From Companilactobacillus nantensis DSM 16982 (GTDB lineage: Bacteria > Bacillota > Bacilli > Lactobacillales > Lactobacillaceae): a stretch of DNA of 64,000 bases. The DNA is taken from the NCBI RefSeq assembly GCF_001435815.1, contig NZ_AZFV01000004.1, positions 57,416-121,415 of the forward strand, written 5' to 3'. Under the pieces are notes generated by a model. The model worked only from the letters and a program-made list of their open reading frames with translations. It was not told where the DNA came from and ran no database searches. Within the stretch, counting starts at the first letter, position 1. Every line of letters starts with the position of its first letter. Below, one piece after another: positions 17,978 through 28,573 of the stretch. The position numbers and the translations under genes were made by a program.

Positions 17978-18478
17978 CTAGTTAAGCAATTCTTGGGCTG
18001 AGATTCCGCGCATTTCAGAAACGCTTTCGGCAGTCTTAAGTTGTTTTAATCCTTCGATTGTTGCACGAATTACGTTAATTGGAGTGTTTCTTCCAAGTGA
18101 TTTACTTGTAACATCACCAACACCTGATAATTCGATAACGGCACGAACAGCACCACCAGCAGCAATACCAGAACCTTCTTCAGCAGGCTTCAACATGATT
18201 CTACCGGCACCGAATGTACCAATAACTTCATGAGGAATTGTTGAACCAACCATAGGAACACTAATAAGGTTCTTCTTAGCATCTTCAACAGCTTTACGAA
18301 TAGCTTCAGGAACTTCTTGAGCTTTACCAGTACCGAAACCTACGTGACCATTCTTGTCACCAACGATTACGATAGCAGCGAAACGTAGACGGCGTCCACC
18401 TTTAACAACCTTAGTAACACGGTTGATTGAGACAACGCGATCTTCTAATTCTAATTGAGATGGATCGATATATGTCAT
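17978..18478 (-). CDS. rpsE: 30S ribosomal protein S5
   Basis: A 166-residue protein of the small subunit's decoding-fidelity region. The N-terminal double-stranded RNA-binding domain ([20 protein letters not shown]) and the C-terminal [19 protein letters not shown] are present. It lies 18 bases after rplR. Confidence 0.99.
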   Translation of the reverse strand: MTYIDPSQLELEDRVVSINRVTKVVKGGRRLRFAAIVIVGDKNGHVGFGTGKAQEVPEAIRKAVEDAKKNLISVPMVGSTIPHEVIGTFGAGRIMLKPAEEGSGIAAGGAVRAVIELSGVGDVTSKSLGRNTPINVIRATIEGLKQLKTAESVSEMRGISAQELLN

Positions 18479-18496
18479 AAATTTGGTTTCCTCCTT

Positions 18497-18862
18497 CTAG
18501 AATTTTAGCCCATTTTCACGAGCTGCTTCAGCAAGACTTTGGATACGTCCGTGATATAAGTAACCACCACGATCAAAGATAACATTGCTAATTTTAGCTT
18601 CTTGTGCTCTTTGTGCAACTAATGCACCAACAGCTTCAGCTTGTTCAACTTTTGAACCGTCTTTAACTTCTTTATCAAGAGTTGAGGCACTTGCTAGCGT
18701 TACACCCTTTACGTCATCAATAATTTGAGCGTAAATGTTTTTATTCGAACGGAATACGTTTAAGCGTGGGCGCTCAGCAGTACCAGAGATTTTGGCACGG
18801 ATACGCTTTTGACGTTTTTGACGTGCTTTGTTTTTGTCTGGTTTTGTAATCACAATTTTCAC
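18497..18862 (-). CDS. rplR: 50S ribosomal protein L18
   Basis: A 121-residue 5S rRNA-binding protein. Basic N-terminus ([16 protein letters not shown]), [20 protein letters not shown] and [16 protein letters not shown] are diagnostic. It lies 16 bases after rplF. Confidence 0.99.
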   Translation of the reverse strand: MKIVITKPDKNKARQKRQKRIRAKISGTAERPRLNVFRSNKNIYAQIIDDVKGVTLASASTLDKEVKDGSKVEQAEAVGALVAQRAQEAKISNVIFDRGGYLYHGRIQSLAEAARENGLKF

Positions 18863-18878
18863 CTCATAGATTTATTTA

Positions 18879-19409
18879 CTATTTACCAGTTTTACCTTCT
18901 TTACGACGTACATATTCGCCAACATAACGAATACCTTTACCTTTATAAGGTTCTGGAGAACGTACATCGCGGATTTCAGCAGCAAATTGACCAACCTTTT
19001 GCTTTGAAATACCTAGAATGTTAATTTCTGTATTTGAAGGAGATTCGATCTTGATACCTTTTGGTGCATCCATGACAACTGGATGTGAGTAACCAACTGA
19101 AAGTGTTAGTACGTCACCTTTAACTTGTGCACGGTAACCAACACCTCGTAGTTCAAGTTTCTTCTCGTAACCTTCTGTAACACCAATAATCATGTTGTTA
19201 AGGTTTGAACGCATTGTTCCGTGAAGAGCTTTATCATTATCGCTTTCACGTGTGAACTTAGCTTCTGTACCTTCGATAGTCAACTTGATCTTTGGACTGA
19301 ATGCTCTTGTTAATTCACCCTTAGGGCCTTTAACAGTGATGTTTTCATCTTTTTGAGTAACTGTAACTCCTGCAGGAATTTCAATTACTTTATAACCGAT
19401 ACGACTCAA
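18879..19409 (-). CDS. rplF: 50S ribosomal protein L6
   Basis: A 176-residue protein near the factor-binding site, built from two repeated domains. It begins [17 protein letters not shown] and ends with [20 protein letters not shown], the conserved rRNA-binding tail. Standard position between rpsH and rplR. Confidence 0.99.
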   Translation of the reverse strand: MSRIGYKVIEIPAGVTVTQKDENITVKGPKGELTRAFSPKIKLTIEGTEAKFTRESDNDKALHGTMRSNLNNMIIGVTEGYEKKLELRGVGYRAQVKGDVLTLSVGYSHPVVMDAPKGIKIESPSNTEINILGISKQKVGQFAAEIRDVRSPEPYKGKGIRYVGEYVRRKEGKTGK

Positions 19410-19439
19410 ATTAGTGCACCTCCTTACTTTATAAGTATA

Positions 19440-19838
19440 TTACCAAATATAAGCGATTACTTCTCCACCAACGTGTTGAGCGCGGGCTTCTTTGTCAGTA
19501 ATAACACCTTTTGAAGTTGAAAGAATAGCGATACCTAATCCATTAAGAACCTTTGGCACGTTATCTGAATCAACATAACTACGTAGACCTGGTCTTGAAA
19601 TACGTTTCAAGCCTGAAATAACGCGTTGTTGATCTTTACCATATTTTAAGAAAATACGAAGTACGTTTTGTTTGTTATCTTCGATAACTTCGTAATCCTT
19701 GATAAATCCTTCATTCTTAAGAATCTCTGTCATACTCTTCTTGATGTTTGAAGCAGGAATGTCTAGAGATTCATGTTTAACCATGTTTGCATTACGAATA
19801 CGTGTTAGGTAATCTGCAATAGGATCTGTCATGACCAT
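19440..19838 (-). CDS. rpsH: 30S ribosomal protein S8
   Basis: A 132-residue 16S rRNA-binding protein. [17 protein letters not shown] at the N-terminus and [13 protein letters not shown] near the C-terminus are typical. The first ATG (MVM) is eight bases after AAGGAGG and is kept as the start. In other bacteria S8 represses the spc operon; no matching site was identified here. Confidence 0.99.
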   Translation of the reverse strand: MVMTDPIADYLTRIRNANMVKHESLDIPASNIKKSMTEILKNEGFIKDYEVIEDNKQNVLRIFLKYGKDQQRVISGLKRISRPGLRSYVDSDNVPKVLNGLGIAILSTSKGVITDKEARAQHVGGEVIAYIW

Positions 19839-19868
19839 TTGATTTGCCTCCTTTTTATATTAAAAATC

Positions 19869-20054
19869 TTACCAGCTAGCTTTTTTCATACCAGGGATTT
19901 GACCTTCATGAGCCAATTGACGAAGGCAAAGTCGGCAAAGCTTAAATTTACGATATACGGAATGTGGACGTCCACAACGTTCGCAACGTGTATAAGCTTG
20001 TGATGAGAACTTTGCGGGTCTGTGATTACGTACGATTTGTGATTTCTTAGCCAA
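19869..20054 (-). CDS. rpsN: 30S ribosomal protein S14, zinc-binding (type Z)
   Basis: The short 61-residue S14 form with four zinc cysteines (CERC and CRLC) in the order [17 protein letters not shown]. Bacilli often also carry a zinc-independent S14 elsewhere for zinc starvation; that gene is not in this window. It lies between rplE and rpsH. Confidence 0.98.
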   Translation of the reverse strand: MAKKSQIVRNHRPAKFSSQAYTRCERCGRPHSVYRKFKLCRLCLRQLAHEGQIPGMKKASW

Positions 20055-20069
20055 TGAATTTACCTCCTA

Positions 20070-20612
20070 TTATTTTGTAAATGGCATACCGATTTGAGTT
20101 AATAGTTCACGTGATTCTTCATCGGTGTTAGCAGTTGTAACAATAACGATGTCCAATCCACGAATCTTGTTAACCTTATCGTAGTCAATTTCTGGGAAAA
20201 CCAATTGTTCTTTAACACCTAGTGTGTAGTTACCACGACCATCAAATGAGCGTGTTGATACACCACGGAAGTCACGAACACGTGGTAAAGCAATGTTGAT
20301 TAGTTTGTCAAGGAAGTCATACATGCGGTCGCCACGAAGTGTAACCTTAGCACCGATTGACATACCTTCACGAAGTCTGAAACCAGCGATTGATTTCTTA
20401 GCTTTTGTGATCAAAGGTTTTTGACCTGAAATCAAACCTAATTCTTCAACAGCTTCGTCAAGATTCTTTGAGTTAGCAATTGCGTCACCAACACCCATGT
20501 TCAAAACGATCTTTTCAACTTTAGGTGTTTCCATGATTGATGAGTAGTTGAACTTCTTCATCATTGATGGTGTGATTTCGCTAACGTACTTTTCTTTTAA
20601 TGCGTTAACCAT
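20070..20612 (-). CDS. rplE: 50S ribosomal protein L5
   Basis: A 180-residue 5S rRNA-binding protein that bridges to S13. [18 protein letters not shown] and the C-terminal [18 protein letters not shown] are typical. It lies 17 bases after rplX. Confidence 0.99.
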   Translation of the reverse strand: MVNALKEKYVSEITPSMMKKFNYSSIMETPKVEKIVLNMGVGDAIANSKNLDEAVEELGLISGQKPLITKAKKSIAGFRLREGMSIGAKVTLRGDRMYDFLDKLINIALPRVRDFRGVSTRSFDGRGNYTLGVKEQLVFPEIDYDKVNKIRGLDIVIVTTANTDEESRELLTQIGMPFTK

Positions 20613-20628
20613 TTAGTTTTCTCCTTTC

Positions 20629-20871
20629 TTATTTATCTTCTTTATCAGTTGTTTTACTTACAACTTTAACGTTAGTTACGCTAATAGGTCTTTCAACGTC
20701 AACAATTCCACCTTGGGGTTGAGCGCTGGTTGCCTTTGAATGTTTCTTTACAACGTTAACGCCTTCGACGATAACTTTGTTAGCAGCAGGGATAGCTTTT
20801 TTAACTACGCCTGTCTTGCCTTTAGCGTCACCAGCAATAACTTTGACATTGTCTCCAGTTTTTACAAACAC
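20629..20871 (-). CDS. rplX: 50S ribosomal protein L24
   Basis: An assembly-initiating protein of 80 residues with the KOW motif GDNVKVIAGDAKGKTGVVKK. The C-terminus is shorter than the roughly 100-residue average but within the range seen in lactobacilli. It lies between rplN and rplE. Confidence 0.97.
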   Translation of the reverse strand: MFVKTGDNVKVIAGDAKGKTGVVKKAIPAANKVIVEGVNVVKKHSKATSAQPQGGIVDVERPISVTNVKVVSKTTDKEDK

Positions 20872-20903
20872 TGTTCAGCACCTCCTGAATTTAATTGTTC
20901 TTT

Positions 20904-21272
20904 TTATAGCACTTCTGGTGCTAGGGATACGATCTTCATAAAATCGTTATCACGTAGTTCACGAGCAACGGGTCCGAAGATACGTGTTCCTCTAGGTGTT
21001 TTATCAGCATTAATAATAACTGCGGCGTTTTCGTCAAATCTGATGTAAGAACCATCTGTACGGTGAGCACCTGATACAGTTCTTACGATAACAGCTTTAA
21101 CAACGTCACCCTTTTTAACAACGCCACCTGGTGTTGCTTGTTTAACAGTAGCAACGATAATATCACCGATATTAGCTGTCTTGCGGTTTGAACCACCAAG
21201 AACTTTAATTGTTAGAATTTCACGAGCTCCAGAATTATCTGCAACTTTTAGACGACTTTCTTGTTGAATCAC
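20904..21272 (-). CDS. rplN: 50S ribosomal protein L14
   Basis: A 122-residue protein, starting [19 protein letters not shown], with [16 protein letters not shown] and [11 protein letters not shown]. It forms an intersubunit bridge with 16S rRNA. Standard operon position after rpsQ. Confidence 0.99.
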   Translation of the reverse strand: MIQQESRLKVADNSGAREILTIKVLGGSNRKTANIGDIIVATVKQATPGGVVKKGDVVKAVIVRTVSGAHRTDGSYIRFDENAAVIINADKTPRGTRIFGPVARELRDNDFMKIVSLAPEVL

Positions 21273-21301
21273 GTTTTGGCCCTCCTCTCATCAGTTATAG
21301 T

Positions 21302-21577
21302 CTAGATTGTGACTGCTTTTTCGACGATTTCTAATAAACGGAAGCGCTTTGTCTTTGACAAAGGTCGAGTTTCCATGATACGTACAACATCGCCAACTTT
21401 TGCTTCATTGTTATCGTCTTGAACGTAATACTTCTTAGAATATCTTACACGCTTGCCATAAACTGGATGTTGTTTAGTAGTTTCAACAACTACAACGATT
21501 GTTTGATCCATCTTATCTGAAACAACACGTCCTTGATATACTTTACGACGGTTACGAGTTTCTTGTGTTTCGCTCAA
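21302..21577 (-). CDS. rpsQ: 30S ribosomal protein S17
   Basis: A 91-residue OB-fold 16S rRNA-binding protein, with [20 protein letters not shown] and [21 protein letters not shown]. It lies 22 bases after rpmC. Confidence 0.99.
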   Translation of the reverse strand: MSETQETRNRRKVYQGRVVSDKMDQTIVVVVETTKQHPVYGKRVRYSKKYYVQDDNNEAKVGDVVRIMETRPLSKTKRFRLLEIVEKAVTI

Positions 21578-21599
21578 CTTGATGTCCCCTTCCTGTTTA

Positions 21600-21803
21600 T
21601 TATTTTTCGTTATTCTTTTGGTTTTGAGCTGTTCTTAATCTTGCAATGTTCTTTCTTACAGCCTTTAAACGAGCTGTGTTTTCCAATTGGCCTGTGGCTT
21701 GTTGGAAACGCAAGTTGAATAGTTCTTCTTTATATTCTTTAACCTTGTCTTGCAATTGAGCAGCAGTTAGCTCTTTGATTTCATTAGCCTTCATCAGCGC
21801 CAC
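21600..21803 (-). CDS. rpmC: 50S ribosomal protein L29
   Basis: A 67-residue helical-hairpin protein at the tunnel exit, with [20 protein letters not shown]. Its start lies 20 bases inside the end of rplP, so the two are probably translationally coupled. Confidence 0.98.
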   Translation of the reverse strand: MALMKANEIKELTAAQLQDKVKEYKEELFNLRFQQATGQLENTARLKAVRKNIARLRTAQNQKNNEK

Positions 21804-22215
21804 CTACTTCCTCACGTTTTACAAACTTAGTTCTTACAGGTAGTTTGTGTGATGCAAGTCTCAAAGCTTCACGAGCAACTTCTTCAGAAACGCCACCGAT
21901 TTCAAACAAAATCTTTTCGCGTTTAACTGGAGCTACCCATCCAGCTGGAGCACCTTTACCATTACCCATACGAACACCTACACCCTTAGCAGTGTATGAT
22001 TTATGAGGGAAGATTTTAATCCAAACCTTACCACCACGCTTCATGTAACGAGTCATAGCAACACGAGATGCTTCGATTTGTCTGTTTGTGATCCAGCTTG
22101 AGTCAAGTGCTCTCAAACCATATTCACCAAATGTAACTTCTTTTCCACCTTTAGCTTCTCCGCGCATCTTTCCACGGAATTCACGACGGTGTTTTACACG
22201 TTTTGGTACTAGCAT
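21784..22215 (-). CDS. rplP: 50S ribosomal protein L16
   Basis: A 143-residue protein of the A-site region needed for late assembly. It begins [19 protein letters not shown], with [18 protein letters not shown] and [16 protein letters not shown]. It overlaps rpmC by 20 bases and follows rpsC by three. Confidence 0.99.
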   Translation of the reverse strand: MLVPKRVKHRREFRGKMRGEAKGGKEVTFGEYGLRALDSSWITNRQIEASRVAMTRYMKRGGKVWIKIFPHKSYTAKGVGVRMGNGKGAPAGWVAPVKREKILFEIGGVSEEVAREALRLASHKLPVRTKFVKREEVGGADEG

Positions 22216-22218
22216 AGA

Positions 22219-22896
22219 TTATTCTCCTTTCCCTTCATTTTTTGTTTCGTTGTTGTGTTGTGGTTTAGCAGGAAGAACTTCACCACGATAGATCCAAGTC
22301 TTAACACCTAGATTACCGTAAGTTGTCTTTGCTTCAACCCAAGCATAATCGATATCAGCACGCAATGTGTGCAAAGGAACAGTTCCTTCTGTATGCCATT
22401 CACGACGAGCCATATCGGCACCGTTTAAACGACCAGAAATTTGTACCTTGATACCTTTAGCACCGGCACGTCTTGTACGTTGAACTGCTTGACGTTGTGC
22501 ACGTCTGAAAGCAATACGAGCTTCAAGTTGACGGGCGATACTTTCACCAACAAGTTTTGCATCTAGATCAGGTTTCTTGATTTCGATGATGTTGATGTGA
22601 ATGTTTCTATTAGTTAGACTGTTTAGTTCGTTACGTAGTTTTTCAACTTCAGAACCACCCTTACCAATAACCATACCTGGTTTAGCAGTGTGAATTGAAA
22701 CAGTAACGTTCTTAGCAGTACGTTCGATTTCGATTCTTGAGACAGAAGCATTTGAAAGTTTGTCTTCAATATACTTACGAATCTTAAGATCTTCATGTAA
22801 AAATGTTGAAAAGTCTTTGTTGTTTGCATACCATTTGGCATCCCAGTCACGGATTACACCGACACGGAATCCGACTGGATTAATCTTTTGACCCAC
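22219..22896 (-). CDS. rpsC: 30S ribosomal protein S3
   Basis: A 225-residue mRNA-entry protein with an N-terminal KH domain ([18 protein letters not shown]) and a C-terminal domain ([17 protein letters not shown]). It begins [19 protein letters not shown]. It lies 17 bases after rplV. Confidence 0.99.
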   Translation of the reverse strand: MGQKINPVGFRVGVIRDWDAKWYANNKDFSTFLHEDLKIRKYIEDKLSNASVSRIEIERTAKNVTVSIHTAKPGMVIGKGGSEVEKLRNELNSLTNRNIHINIIEIKKPDLDAKLVGESIARQLEARIAFRRAQRQAVQRTRRAGAKGIKVQISGRLNGADMARREWHTEGTVPLHTLRADIDYAWVEAKTTYGNLGVKTWIYRGEVLPAKPQHNNETKNEGKGE

Positions 22897-22913
22897 TAAA
22901 GTTACCTCCTATA

Positions 22914-23270
22914 CTATTCTTTCTCACTTACAACTACTGTAATGTGACTTGTTCTCTTGTTAATTGGTGATGCTGAACCTTTGGCTCTTGGACGGAAACG
23001 TTTTAGAGTTGGTCCTTCGTCTACGAAAGCTTCGCTAACGTAAAGGTTTTGTGCATCTAAATCAAAGTTATGTTCTGCGTTTGCAATTGCTGACTTAAGA
23101 GCTTTAGCAATAATTGGAGAGCCTGCTCTAGGTGTGAATTGCAAAATTGCAAGTGCTTCAGCAGCTTGTTTGCCTCTGATTAGATCAATAACAAGGCGAG
23201 CCTTACGAGGTGCGATACGCACGTTAGTAACTTTAGCTGTTGCAGATGTAATTTCTTGTTCTGCCATCAT
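22914..23270 (-). CDS. rplV: 50S ribosomal protein L22
   Basis: A 118-residue protein whose beta-hairpin lines the exit tunnel. [18 protein letters not shown] and the hairpin [20 protein letters not shown] are present with no visible deletion of the kind linked to macrolide resistance. Two adjacent ATG codons start the protein. Confidence 0.99.
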   Translation of the reverse strand: MMAEQEITSATAKVTNVRIAPRKARLVIDLIRGKQAAEALAILQFTPRAGSPIIAKALKSAIANAEHNFDLDAQNLYVSEAFVDEGPTLKRFRPRAKGSASPINKRTSHITVVVSEKE

Positions 23271-23284
23271 TTAAGTCTCCCTTC

Positions 23285-23566
23285 TTATTTCTTTACTGTC
23301 TTCTTGTCATCTGTTGCGTGACCATGGAATGTACGTGTAGGTACGAATTCACCTAATTTGTGTCCAACCATATCTTCTTGGATATAAACTGGAACATGCT
23401 TACGTCCATCATGAACTGCGATTGTGTATCCTACGAAACTAGGAAAAATTGTTGAACGTCTTGACCATGTTTTGATAACTGACTTCTTGTCAGAATCTGC
23501 TTGTGCTTCGATCTTCTTTAGAAGGTGTGCATCAGCGAATGGTCCTTTTTTTAAACTACGACTCAT
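23285..23566 (-). CDS. rpsS: 30S ribosomal protein S19
   Basis: A 93-residue head protein, starting [16 protein letters not shown], with [19 protein letters not shown] and [10 protein letters not shown]. It lies between rplB and rplV. Confidence 0.99.
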   Translation of the reverse strand: MSRSLKKGPFADAHLLKKIEAQADSDKKSVIKTWSRRSTIFPSFVGYTIAVHDGRKHVPVYIQEDMVGHKLGEFVPTRTFHGHATDDKKTVKK

Positions 23567-23600
23567 CTTATGTCCTCCTTATATTATTCTAATGAATAGT

Positions 23601-24434
23601 CTACTTACCTTTTCTATGACGAACGATAAGCTTTTCAGATTTGGCATGAGTTGAACGAGTTTTCTTACCAAGAGTCTTCTTACCCCATGGTGACATAGGA
23701 GATGGATGACCGATAGGAGCTTTACCTTCACCACCACCGTGTGGGTGATCGTTAGGGTTCATTACTGATCCACGAACTGTAGGTCTCATACCTAACCAGC
23801 GCTTACGACCAGCTTTACCAATCTTAATAAGTTCATGTTGTTCGTTACCAATTGAACCAATTGATGCACGGCAAGTTGAAAGAACCAAACGAACTTCACC
23901 AGAAGGCAAACGTAAGATTGAATACTTTCCATCTCTACCAAGCAATTGGATTGAAGTACCAGCTGAACGGCCGATTTGACCACCCTTACCAGGTTTCAAT
24001 TCAACGTTGTGGATTGTTGTACCAACAGGAATATCTGAAAGAACTAGTGCGTTACCTGGTTTGATATCAGCATCTTTACCAGATTGAATAACTTGTCCTA
24101 CTTCAAGACCCTTTGGAGCTAAGATGTATGATTTAACACCATCTGAATAGTGAATAAGTGCAATATTAGCAGTACGGTTAGGATCATATTCAATTGACTT
24201 AACTGTAGCCTTTACACCGTCTTTGATACGTTTAAAATCAATAACACGGTATTTTTGTTTGTGTCCACCACCACGGTGACGAACTGTAATATGACCGTAT
24301 GAGTTACGACCAGCTGTATGGCTTTGTGATTCTAGAAGTGTCTTTTCAGGAGTTGTCTTAGTGATTTCTGAAAAGTCAGAACCTGTCATATTACGACGAC
24401 CGTTTGTGGTTGGTTTATACTTGATAATCGCCAT
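23601..24434 (-). CDS. rplB: 50S ribosomal protein L2
   Basis: A 277-residue protein central to subunit association and the peptidyl transferase centre. [19 protein letters not shown] at the N-terminus and the C-terminal [18 protein letters not shown] with the conserved histidine are diagnostic. Confidence 0.99.
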   Translation of the reverse strand: MAIIKYKPTTNGRRNMTGSDFSEITKTTPEKTLLESQSHTAGRNSYGHITVRHRGGGHKQKYRVIDFKRIKDGVKATVKSIEYDPNRTANIALIHYSDGVKSYILAPKGLEVGQVIQSGKDADIKPGNALVLSDIPVGTTIHNVELKPGKGGQIGRSAGTSIQLLGRDGKYSILRLPSGEVRLVLSTCRASIGSIGNEQHELIKIGKAGRKRWLGMRPTVRGSVMNPNDHPHGGGEGKAPIGHPSPMSPWGKKTLGKKTRSTHAKSEKLIVRHRKGK

Positions 24435-24450
24435 TATTGGACCTCCTTAT

Positions 24451-24738
24451 TTATTCTTCGTCAAAAATCTTAATTTCATCTGAATCTGCTGTAAGAGTAA
24501 CAATAGCCTTACGACGTTTTGCTGTAAAACCAACATAACGACCTTGGCGCTTCTTCTTACCAGAAACATTCATGATATTTACTTGTTTAACTTTAACACC
24601 GAAAACTTCTTCAACGGCTTGTCTAACTAGAACCTTGTTAGCATCTAGGGCAACATCGAAAGTATATTTCTTGTCGCTCATAGCATCCATTGAGCTTTCA
24701 GTTACAACGGGGCGAATAATTACGTCTCTTGCGCTCAT
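24451..24738 (-). CDS. rplW: 50S ribosomal protein L23
   Basis: A 95-residue tunnel-exit protein, the docking site for trigger factor and SRP. It has [13 protein letters not shown] and the loop [17 protein letters not shown]. It shares one base with the rplD stop (TAATG). Confidence 0.99.
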   Translation of the reverse strand: MSARDVIIRPVVTESSMDAMSDKKYTFDVALDANKVLVRQAVEEVFGVKVKQVNIMNVSGKKKRQGRYVGFTAKRRKAIVTLTADSDEIKIFDEE

Positions 24739-25361
24739 TATCCAAGCACCTCCTCAATCTTAGAAAGTGCTGCTTGTGTAACAACTAACTTGTTAGCATT
24801 AATAACATCAAGTACGTTAACACCTTCTGGTGCAACAACTTTAACGTTGTTAATGTTTCTTGCTGATAGGGCAACGTTGTTGTTACCATCTTCAACAACT
24901 ACAAGAGCTTTATTGTCAGCACCTACTGTATTTAGTAATTGTGCGAAAGCTTTTGTACTTGGTTTGTCGTATGAAATTGAGTCAATAACGATTACGTTAC
25001 TGTCAGCAGCCTTTTGTGAAAGTACAGACTTCAATGCCAAACGGCTAACCTTCTTAGGAAGGTGATATGCATAAGATCTTGGTGTAGGGCCGAATACGAC
25101 ACCACCACCTACCCATTGAGGTGATCTAATTGAACCTTGACGAGCACGTCCTGTACCCTTTTGACGCCATGGTTTTCTACCACCACCACGTACTTCGGAA
25201 CGGTTCTTAACATCATGAGTACCTTGTCTCATTGATGCACGTTGCATGATGACTGCATCTGTAACAACACTATCATTTGGTTCGATACCAAAGATTGCAT
25301 CTTTTACTTCAACAGCACCGTTCTCAGCACCGTTATCTTTGTAAGCTGTGATTTTTGTCAT
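24738..25361 (-). CDS. rplD: 50S ribosomal protein L4
   Basis: A 207-residue protein with a tunnel-reaching loop ([20 protein letters not shown]). In several bacteria L4 represses its own S10 operon; the leader upstream of rpsJ is a possible target here, which is inference. It overlaps rplW by one base. Confidence 0.99.
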   Translation of the reverse strand: MTKITAYKDNGAENGAVEVKDAIFGIEPNDSVVTDAVIMQRASMRQGTHDVKNRSEVRGGGRKPWRQKGTGRARQGSIRSPQWVGGGVVFGPTPRSYAYHLPKKVSRLALKSVLSQKAADSNVIVIDSISYDKPSTKAFAQLLNTVGADNKALVVVEDGNNNVALSARNINNVKVVAPEGVNVLDVINANKLVVTQAALSKIEEVLG

Positions 25362-25378
25362 AACTCATTTCCTCCTTC

Positions 25379-26014
25379 CTATTTTTGATTAGCTTTAACA
25401 GCTGTTTGAATTTTAACTAATGATTTGTTAGCACCGGGAACATTTCCCTTGATCATAATTGCATTACGTTCTGTATCAACTTTAACGATTTCAAGGTTTT
25501 GTGTAGTAACACGGTTGTTACCCATGACACCAGGAAGCATCTTACCCTTGAATACACGGTTAATGATGGCACCCATTGAACCAGCAACACGGTGATATCT
25601 AGAACCGTGAGTTTCTGGACCTCTAGCTTGACCAAAACGCTTGATGTTACCTTGCATTCCGTGTCCCTTTGTTGTACCTGTAACGTCGACAATATCACCA
25701 GAATTAAATGTATCAACTGTAACGTTGGCACCTAATTCGTAGTCTCCCATTTCAACATCGCGGAATTCGCGAATGTAATGTTTAGGAGTTGTATTTGCCT
25801 TTTCTGCATGACCTTTGGCAGGTTTGTTTGATAAGACTTCGCGTCTATCTTCAAAACCTAGTTGAACGGCCTCATAACCATCATTTTCAACTGTCTTAAG
25901 TTGCATAACAACGTTTGGTGTTGCTTCAACAACTGTTACGGGAACAAGTTCACCGTTGTCAGTGAAAATTTGAGTCATTCCGACTTTTTTACCAAGAATT
26001 CCTTTTCTGGCCAT
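25379..26014 (-). CDS. rplC: 50S ribosomal protein L3
   Basis: A 211-residue early-assembly protein with [16 protein letters not shown] at the N-terminus and the loop [20 protein letters not shown] reaching the peptidyl transferase centre. It lies 31 bases after rpsJ. Confidence 0.99.
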   Translation of the reverse strand: MARKGILGKKVGMTQIFTDNGELVPVTVVEATPNVVMQLKTVENDGYEAVQLGFEDRREVLSNKPAKGHAEKANTTPKHYIREFRDVEMGDYELGANVTVDTFNSGDIVDVTGTTKGHGMQGNIKRFGQARGPETHGSRYHRVAGSMGAIINRVFKGKMLPGVMGNNRVTTQNLEIVKVDTERNAIMIKGNVPGANKSLVKIQTAVKANQK

Positions 26015-26045
26015 GTTTGCACCTCCAATAATTTATTTTTAATAA

Positions 26046-26354
26046 TTATAATTTGATTTCAATGTCAACACCAGATGGTAGATCCAACTTCATAAGTGAA
26101 TCAACCGTCTTCTTTGTTGGGTTAACAACGTCGATAAGTCTTTTATGTGTACGCATTTCGAATTGCTCTCTAGAATCCTTGTGCTTATGTGGTGAAGCTA
26201 ACACTGTATATAGTGAACGTTCTGTAGGCAATGGAATTGGACCTGAAATTTGAGCTCCAGTTCTCTTTGCTGTTTCCACAATTTTGTCAGCTGATTGATC
26301 TAGAATACGATGTTCATAAGCCTTCAAACGAATGCGAATCTTTTGACTTGCCAT
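26046..26354 (-). CDS. rpsJ: 30S ribosomal protein S10
   Basis: The 102-residue head protein, also NusE in antitermination. It begins [19 protein letters not shown] and has the hairpin [20 protein letters not shown]. It is the first gene of the S10-spc-alpha superoperon, behind a structured leader and a promoter. Confidence 0.99.
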   Translation of the reverse strand: MASQKIRIRLKAYEHRILDQSADKIVETAKRTGAQISGPIPLPTERSLYTVLASPHKHKDSREQFEMRTHKRLIDVVNPTKKTVDSLMKLDLPSGVDIEIKL

Positions 26355-26517
26355 GGGGTTACCTCCTTTTTATCTCTTTCAAGATGACCGGCTCCGTGAA
26401 AATATCCGCCAGCCCTGCCGTGGCAAAGCGGCCGGGTGTGTCGCAACCTCTCACTTCTAAACCGTCGATATTATTTTAATATCACTTTGGTACATACTTC
26501 TATATGAAATAAGCACT
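26355..26517 (-). promoter_or_regulatory. Structured 5' leader of the S10 operon
   Basis: About 160 bases of leader. A GC-rich part (26396-26442) stands out from the AT-rich surroundings. On the minus strand GAC plus CCGGC pair with GCCGG plus GTC, enclosing a CCGC/GCGG stem. It is a good candidate for a ribosomal-protein-responsive leader, possibly for L4 or another S10-operon protein. I cannot match it to a named family by eye. Confidence 0.6.
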
Positions 26518-26523
26518 CTTATA

Positions 26524-26552
26524 ATACTACACGATGAACTCCACATTTTCAA
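26524..26552 (-). promoter_or_regulatory. Promoter of the S10 superoperon
   Basis: On the minus strand TTGAAA (26547-26552), 17-base spacer, TAGTAT (26524-26529). It lies just upstream of the rpsJ leader. Confidence 0.75.
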
Positions 26553-26640
26553 GGTAAAATCAAGCATTTTTTTAAATGTCAGTCGCTTTCTTAAAAAACG
26601 ATTTTCATCTATACTCTAAAAGAAACCATGGAGGTGTGAA

Positions 26641-27861
26641 TTGAATAATAATCTCGAATTTAGTTATAATAACAGGTTTCCAACAAATAATAAAGACAAT
26701 TTTTATTTTATTTTGTTCAAGGTCCAGGTAATCCTGAATGCATTGTTTATTTTCAGCTACAGCGCTGTGACCAAGAATCTATATTTGTTTGGTCCTATCA
26801 TCCTTAATTTGTTAGCTTTGTATATCAAACCTAACCCCGATAAAATTCTTGATCGGATGAATTTCATTTTTCAATTATTCTTCCAGGTTTTTATCATTGC
26901 GGAATCATACTATTATTTGATCAATGTTACGACACATTTATATAATTGGAACTTACCTAGTTCAATTGGACTGTTGCTCGTTTCAATGCTCGTTATGTAC
27001 ATTCCATATATGATTGTCTTCTATGGAAGGATTAGAAACAAACTACTGCAGTTAATCACGATTTTCTTTACTTTTGAAGTAATTGCTATGGGTGCATCAA
27101 GTCTAGTAACTTATGGAACAATTATTTACTTCAATCCATTTATGGGCCTATTAACTAACTCTGCATTTCTGGGTGCTTTAATGTTTCTCGTATTAACTTT
27201 AGTTATCATGCGTCGTTGGAATTACGATTGGCCTAAAATGCGTCTTTCTAAAGCAGCTAGTCTCAAAGTAATGATTCCTATATTACTTATTAGCATTTGG
27301 TTTATTATGTGGAATGCTTTTGGCGGTGGTAATAGTCTATTCAAATCATTCTTTACTTTTAATTTCTCAGGTATTGCCTTCAAACCTCAATTCGTGCTCA
27401 GTGGTCTGGAAGCTGGGATTGCAGAAGAGTTATTATTTCGATATGCTTTCCTAACCATTCTATTAGTTGCTTTTCAAAACACTCGTTACCAAATTTTCTA
27501 CGTCGCTGGTATTAGTAGTCTCTGTTTTGGTTTAATTCACTTAGGTAACGTTTCAGCTGGTCAGAGCCTAGCCAATACGGTCAATCAAGCCATCTTTGCT
27601 TTTGGTATGGGATTATTAATGTGTGGGATTTATTTATACACCGATCTCTTCTATGTACCTGTTATCTTCCACACCCTACTTGATGCATTAGTCTTTAGTG
27701 TCTCAGGTGAATTAATGTCTGGTAAGGTAACTATTGCAGATAGTATTTTAACAGTGTTAGAGACAGGATTATTCGTCCTGGTTGCCATTCTTTTACTAGT
27801 TGCCGTTTATAATAGAAGAAACACGTCATTTAATTTTAAAAGTAATAGCATTAAATTCTAA
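26641..27861 (+). CDS. CPBP-family intramembrane metalloprotease
   Basis: A 406-residue polytopic protein with about ten membrane segments. The CPBP (Abi/CAAX) motifs are visible: AEELLFRYAFL (about residue 264, EExxxR), FGLIHLGN and FHTLLDALVFS near the C-terminus, which supply the catalytic residues. Such proteins process or modify prenylated or peptide substrates and in lactobacilli are often bacteriocin self-immunity factors; no bacteriocin gene is seen here. It starts at TTG after GGAGGTG. A TATACT box lies about 26 bases upstream. Confidence 0.85.
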   Translation: MNNNLEFSYNNRFPTNNKDNFYFILFKVQVILNALFIFSYSAVTKNLYLFGPIILNLLALYIKPNPDKILDRMNFIFQLFFQVFIIAESYYYLINVTTHLYNWNLPSSIGLLLVSMLVMYIPYMIVFYGRIRNKLLQLITIFFTFEVIAMGASSLVTYGTIIYFNPFMGLLTNSAFLGALMFLVLTLVIMRRWNYDWPKMRLSKAASLKVMIPILLISIWFIMWNAFGGGNSLFKSFFTFNFSGIAFKPQFVLSGLEAGIAEELLFRYAFLTILLVAFQNTRYQIFYVAGISSLCFGLIHLGNVSAGQSLANTVNQAIFAFGMGLLMCGIYLYTDLFYVPVIFHTLLDALVFSVSGELMSGKVTIADSILTVLETGLFVLVAILLLVAVYNRRNTSFNFKSNSIKF

Positions 27862-27963
27862 AAAGCTCGCTGTCTAGATAATATTTATTAAGGGAAGCTT
27901 TCCAAAATAACTAACAAATTGAGAATAGACTCTTAATTACAAAAAAATTAGGAAGTTACGTCT

Positions 27964-28377
27964 ATGATAAAGTATCAAGTAAATAACAAAATAAGCAAAA
28001 ACGATTTGGAACAACTGTATTCCAGTGTTGGATGGTTTGCATATACTAATGAAATGACTAATTTAACGAAAGCTATTGATAATTCCTTATTAGTGATCAC
28101 TGCCTGGCAGGACGAGAAATTAGTTGGTTTGATTAGAACAGTTGGCGACGGCTATACAATATTATATATTCAAGATATTTTAGTCCACCCTGATTTTCAA
28201 AATCAAAAGATAGGAACTACTCTTATGACTATGGTTCTGGCTAAGTATCCTCACATTAGGCAAAAAGTATTATTAACCGAGGACGCCCCAAACGTCAGAT
28301 ATTTTTATGAAAAATTCGGTTTTATCTCTTGCGATAAGGGTAATACAGTTGCTTTTTATAAAGAATCTGAAGGTTGA
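27964..28377 (+). CDS. GNAT-family N-acetyltransferase
   Basis: A 137-residue acetyltransferase with motif A in VHPDFQNQKIGTTLM (about residues 77-91) and a C-terminal YFYEKFGF. It starts at an ATG preceded by AGGAAG. It follows the CPBP gene on the plus strand by about 100 bases, perhaps in one transcript. The substrate is unknown; the family includes antibiotic- and polyamine-modifying enzymes. Confidence 0.85.
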   Translation: MIKYQVNNKISKNDLEQLYSSVGWFAYTNEMTNLTKAIDNSLLVITAWQDEKLVGLIRTVGDGYTILYIQDILVHPDFQNQKIGTTLMTMVLAKYPHIRQKVLLTEDAPNVRYFYEKFGFISCDKGNTVAFYKESEG

Positions 28378-28517
28378 AAGTTAAATATGCTGTGGAGATG
28401 GTACTGTTTGGGTTGATTTTTTTTCGTCAATAATGATTAGAATATAAAGACTTAAAGTATGTTTTGCTTCTTTCAACCTTTAGTAAAGAATTTAATTAAG
28501 ACTACTAAAAAAATGTA

Positions 28518-28553
28518 CAAAAAAAAGAGAAGATCAAATGATCTTCTCTTTTT
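28518..28553 (-). terminator. Terminator of the rpsL-rpsG-fusA operon
   Basis: Perfect hairpin AAAAAGAGAAGATCA (28522-28536) / TGATCTTCTCTTTTT (28539-28553) with T-rich flanks on both strands. It lies just after the fusA stop and could also stop the converging GNAT transcript. Confidence 0.93.
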
Positions 28554-28573
28554 GATTGGTTTCACTCTAAAGA

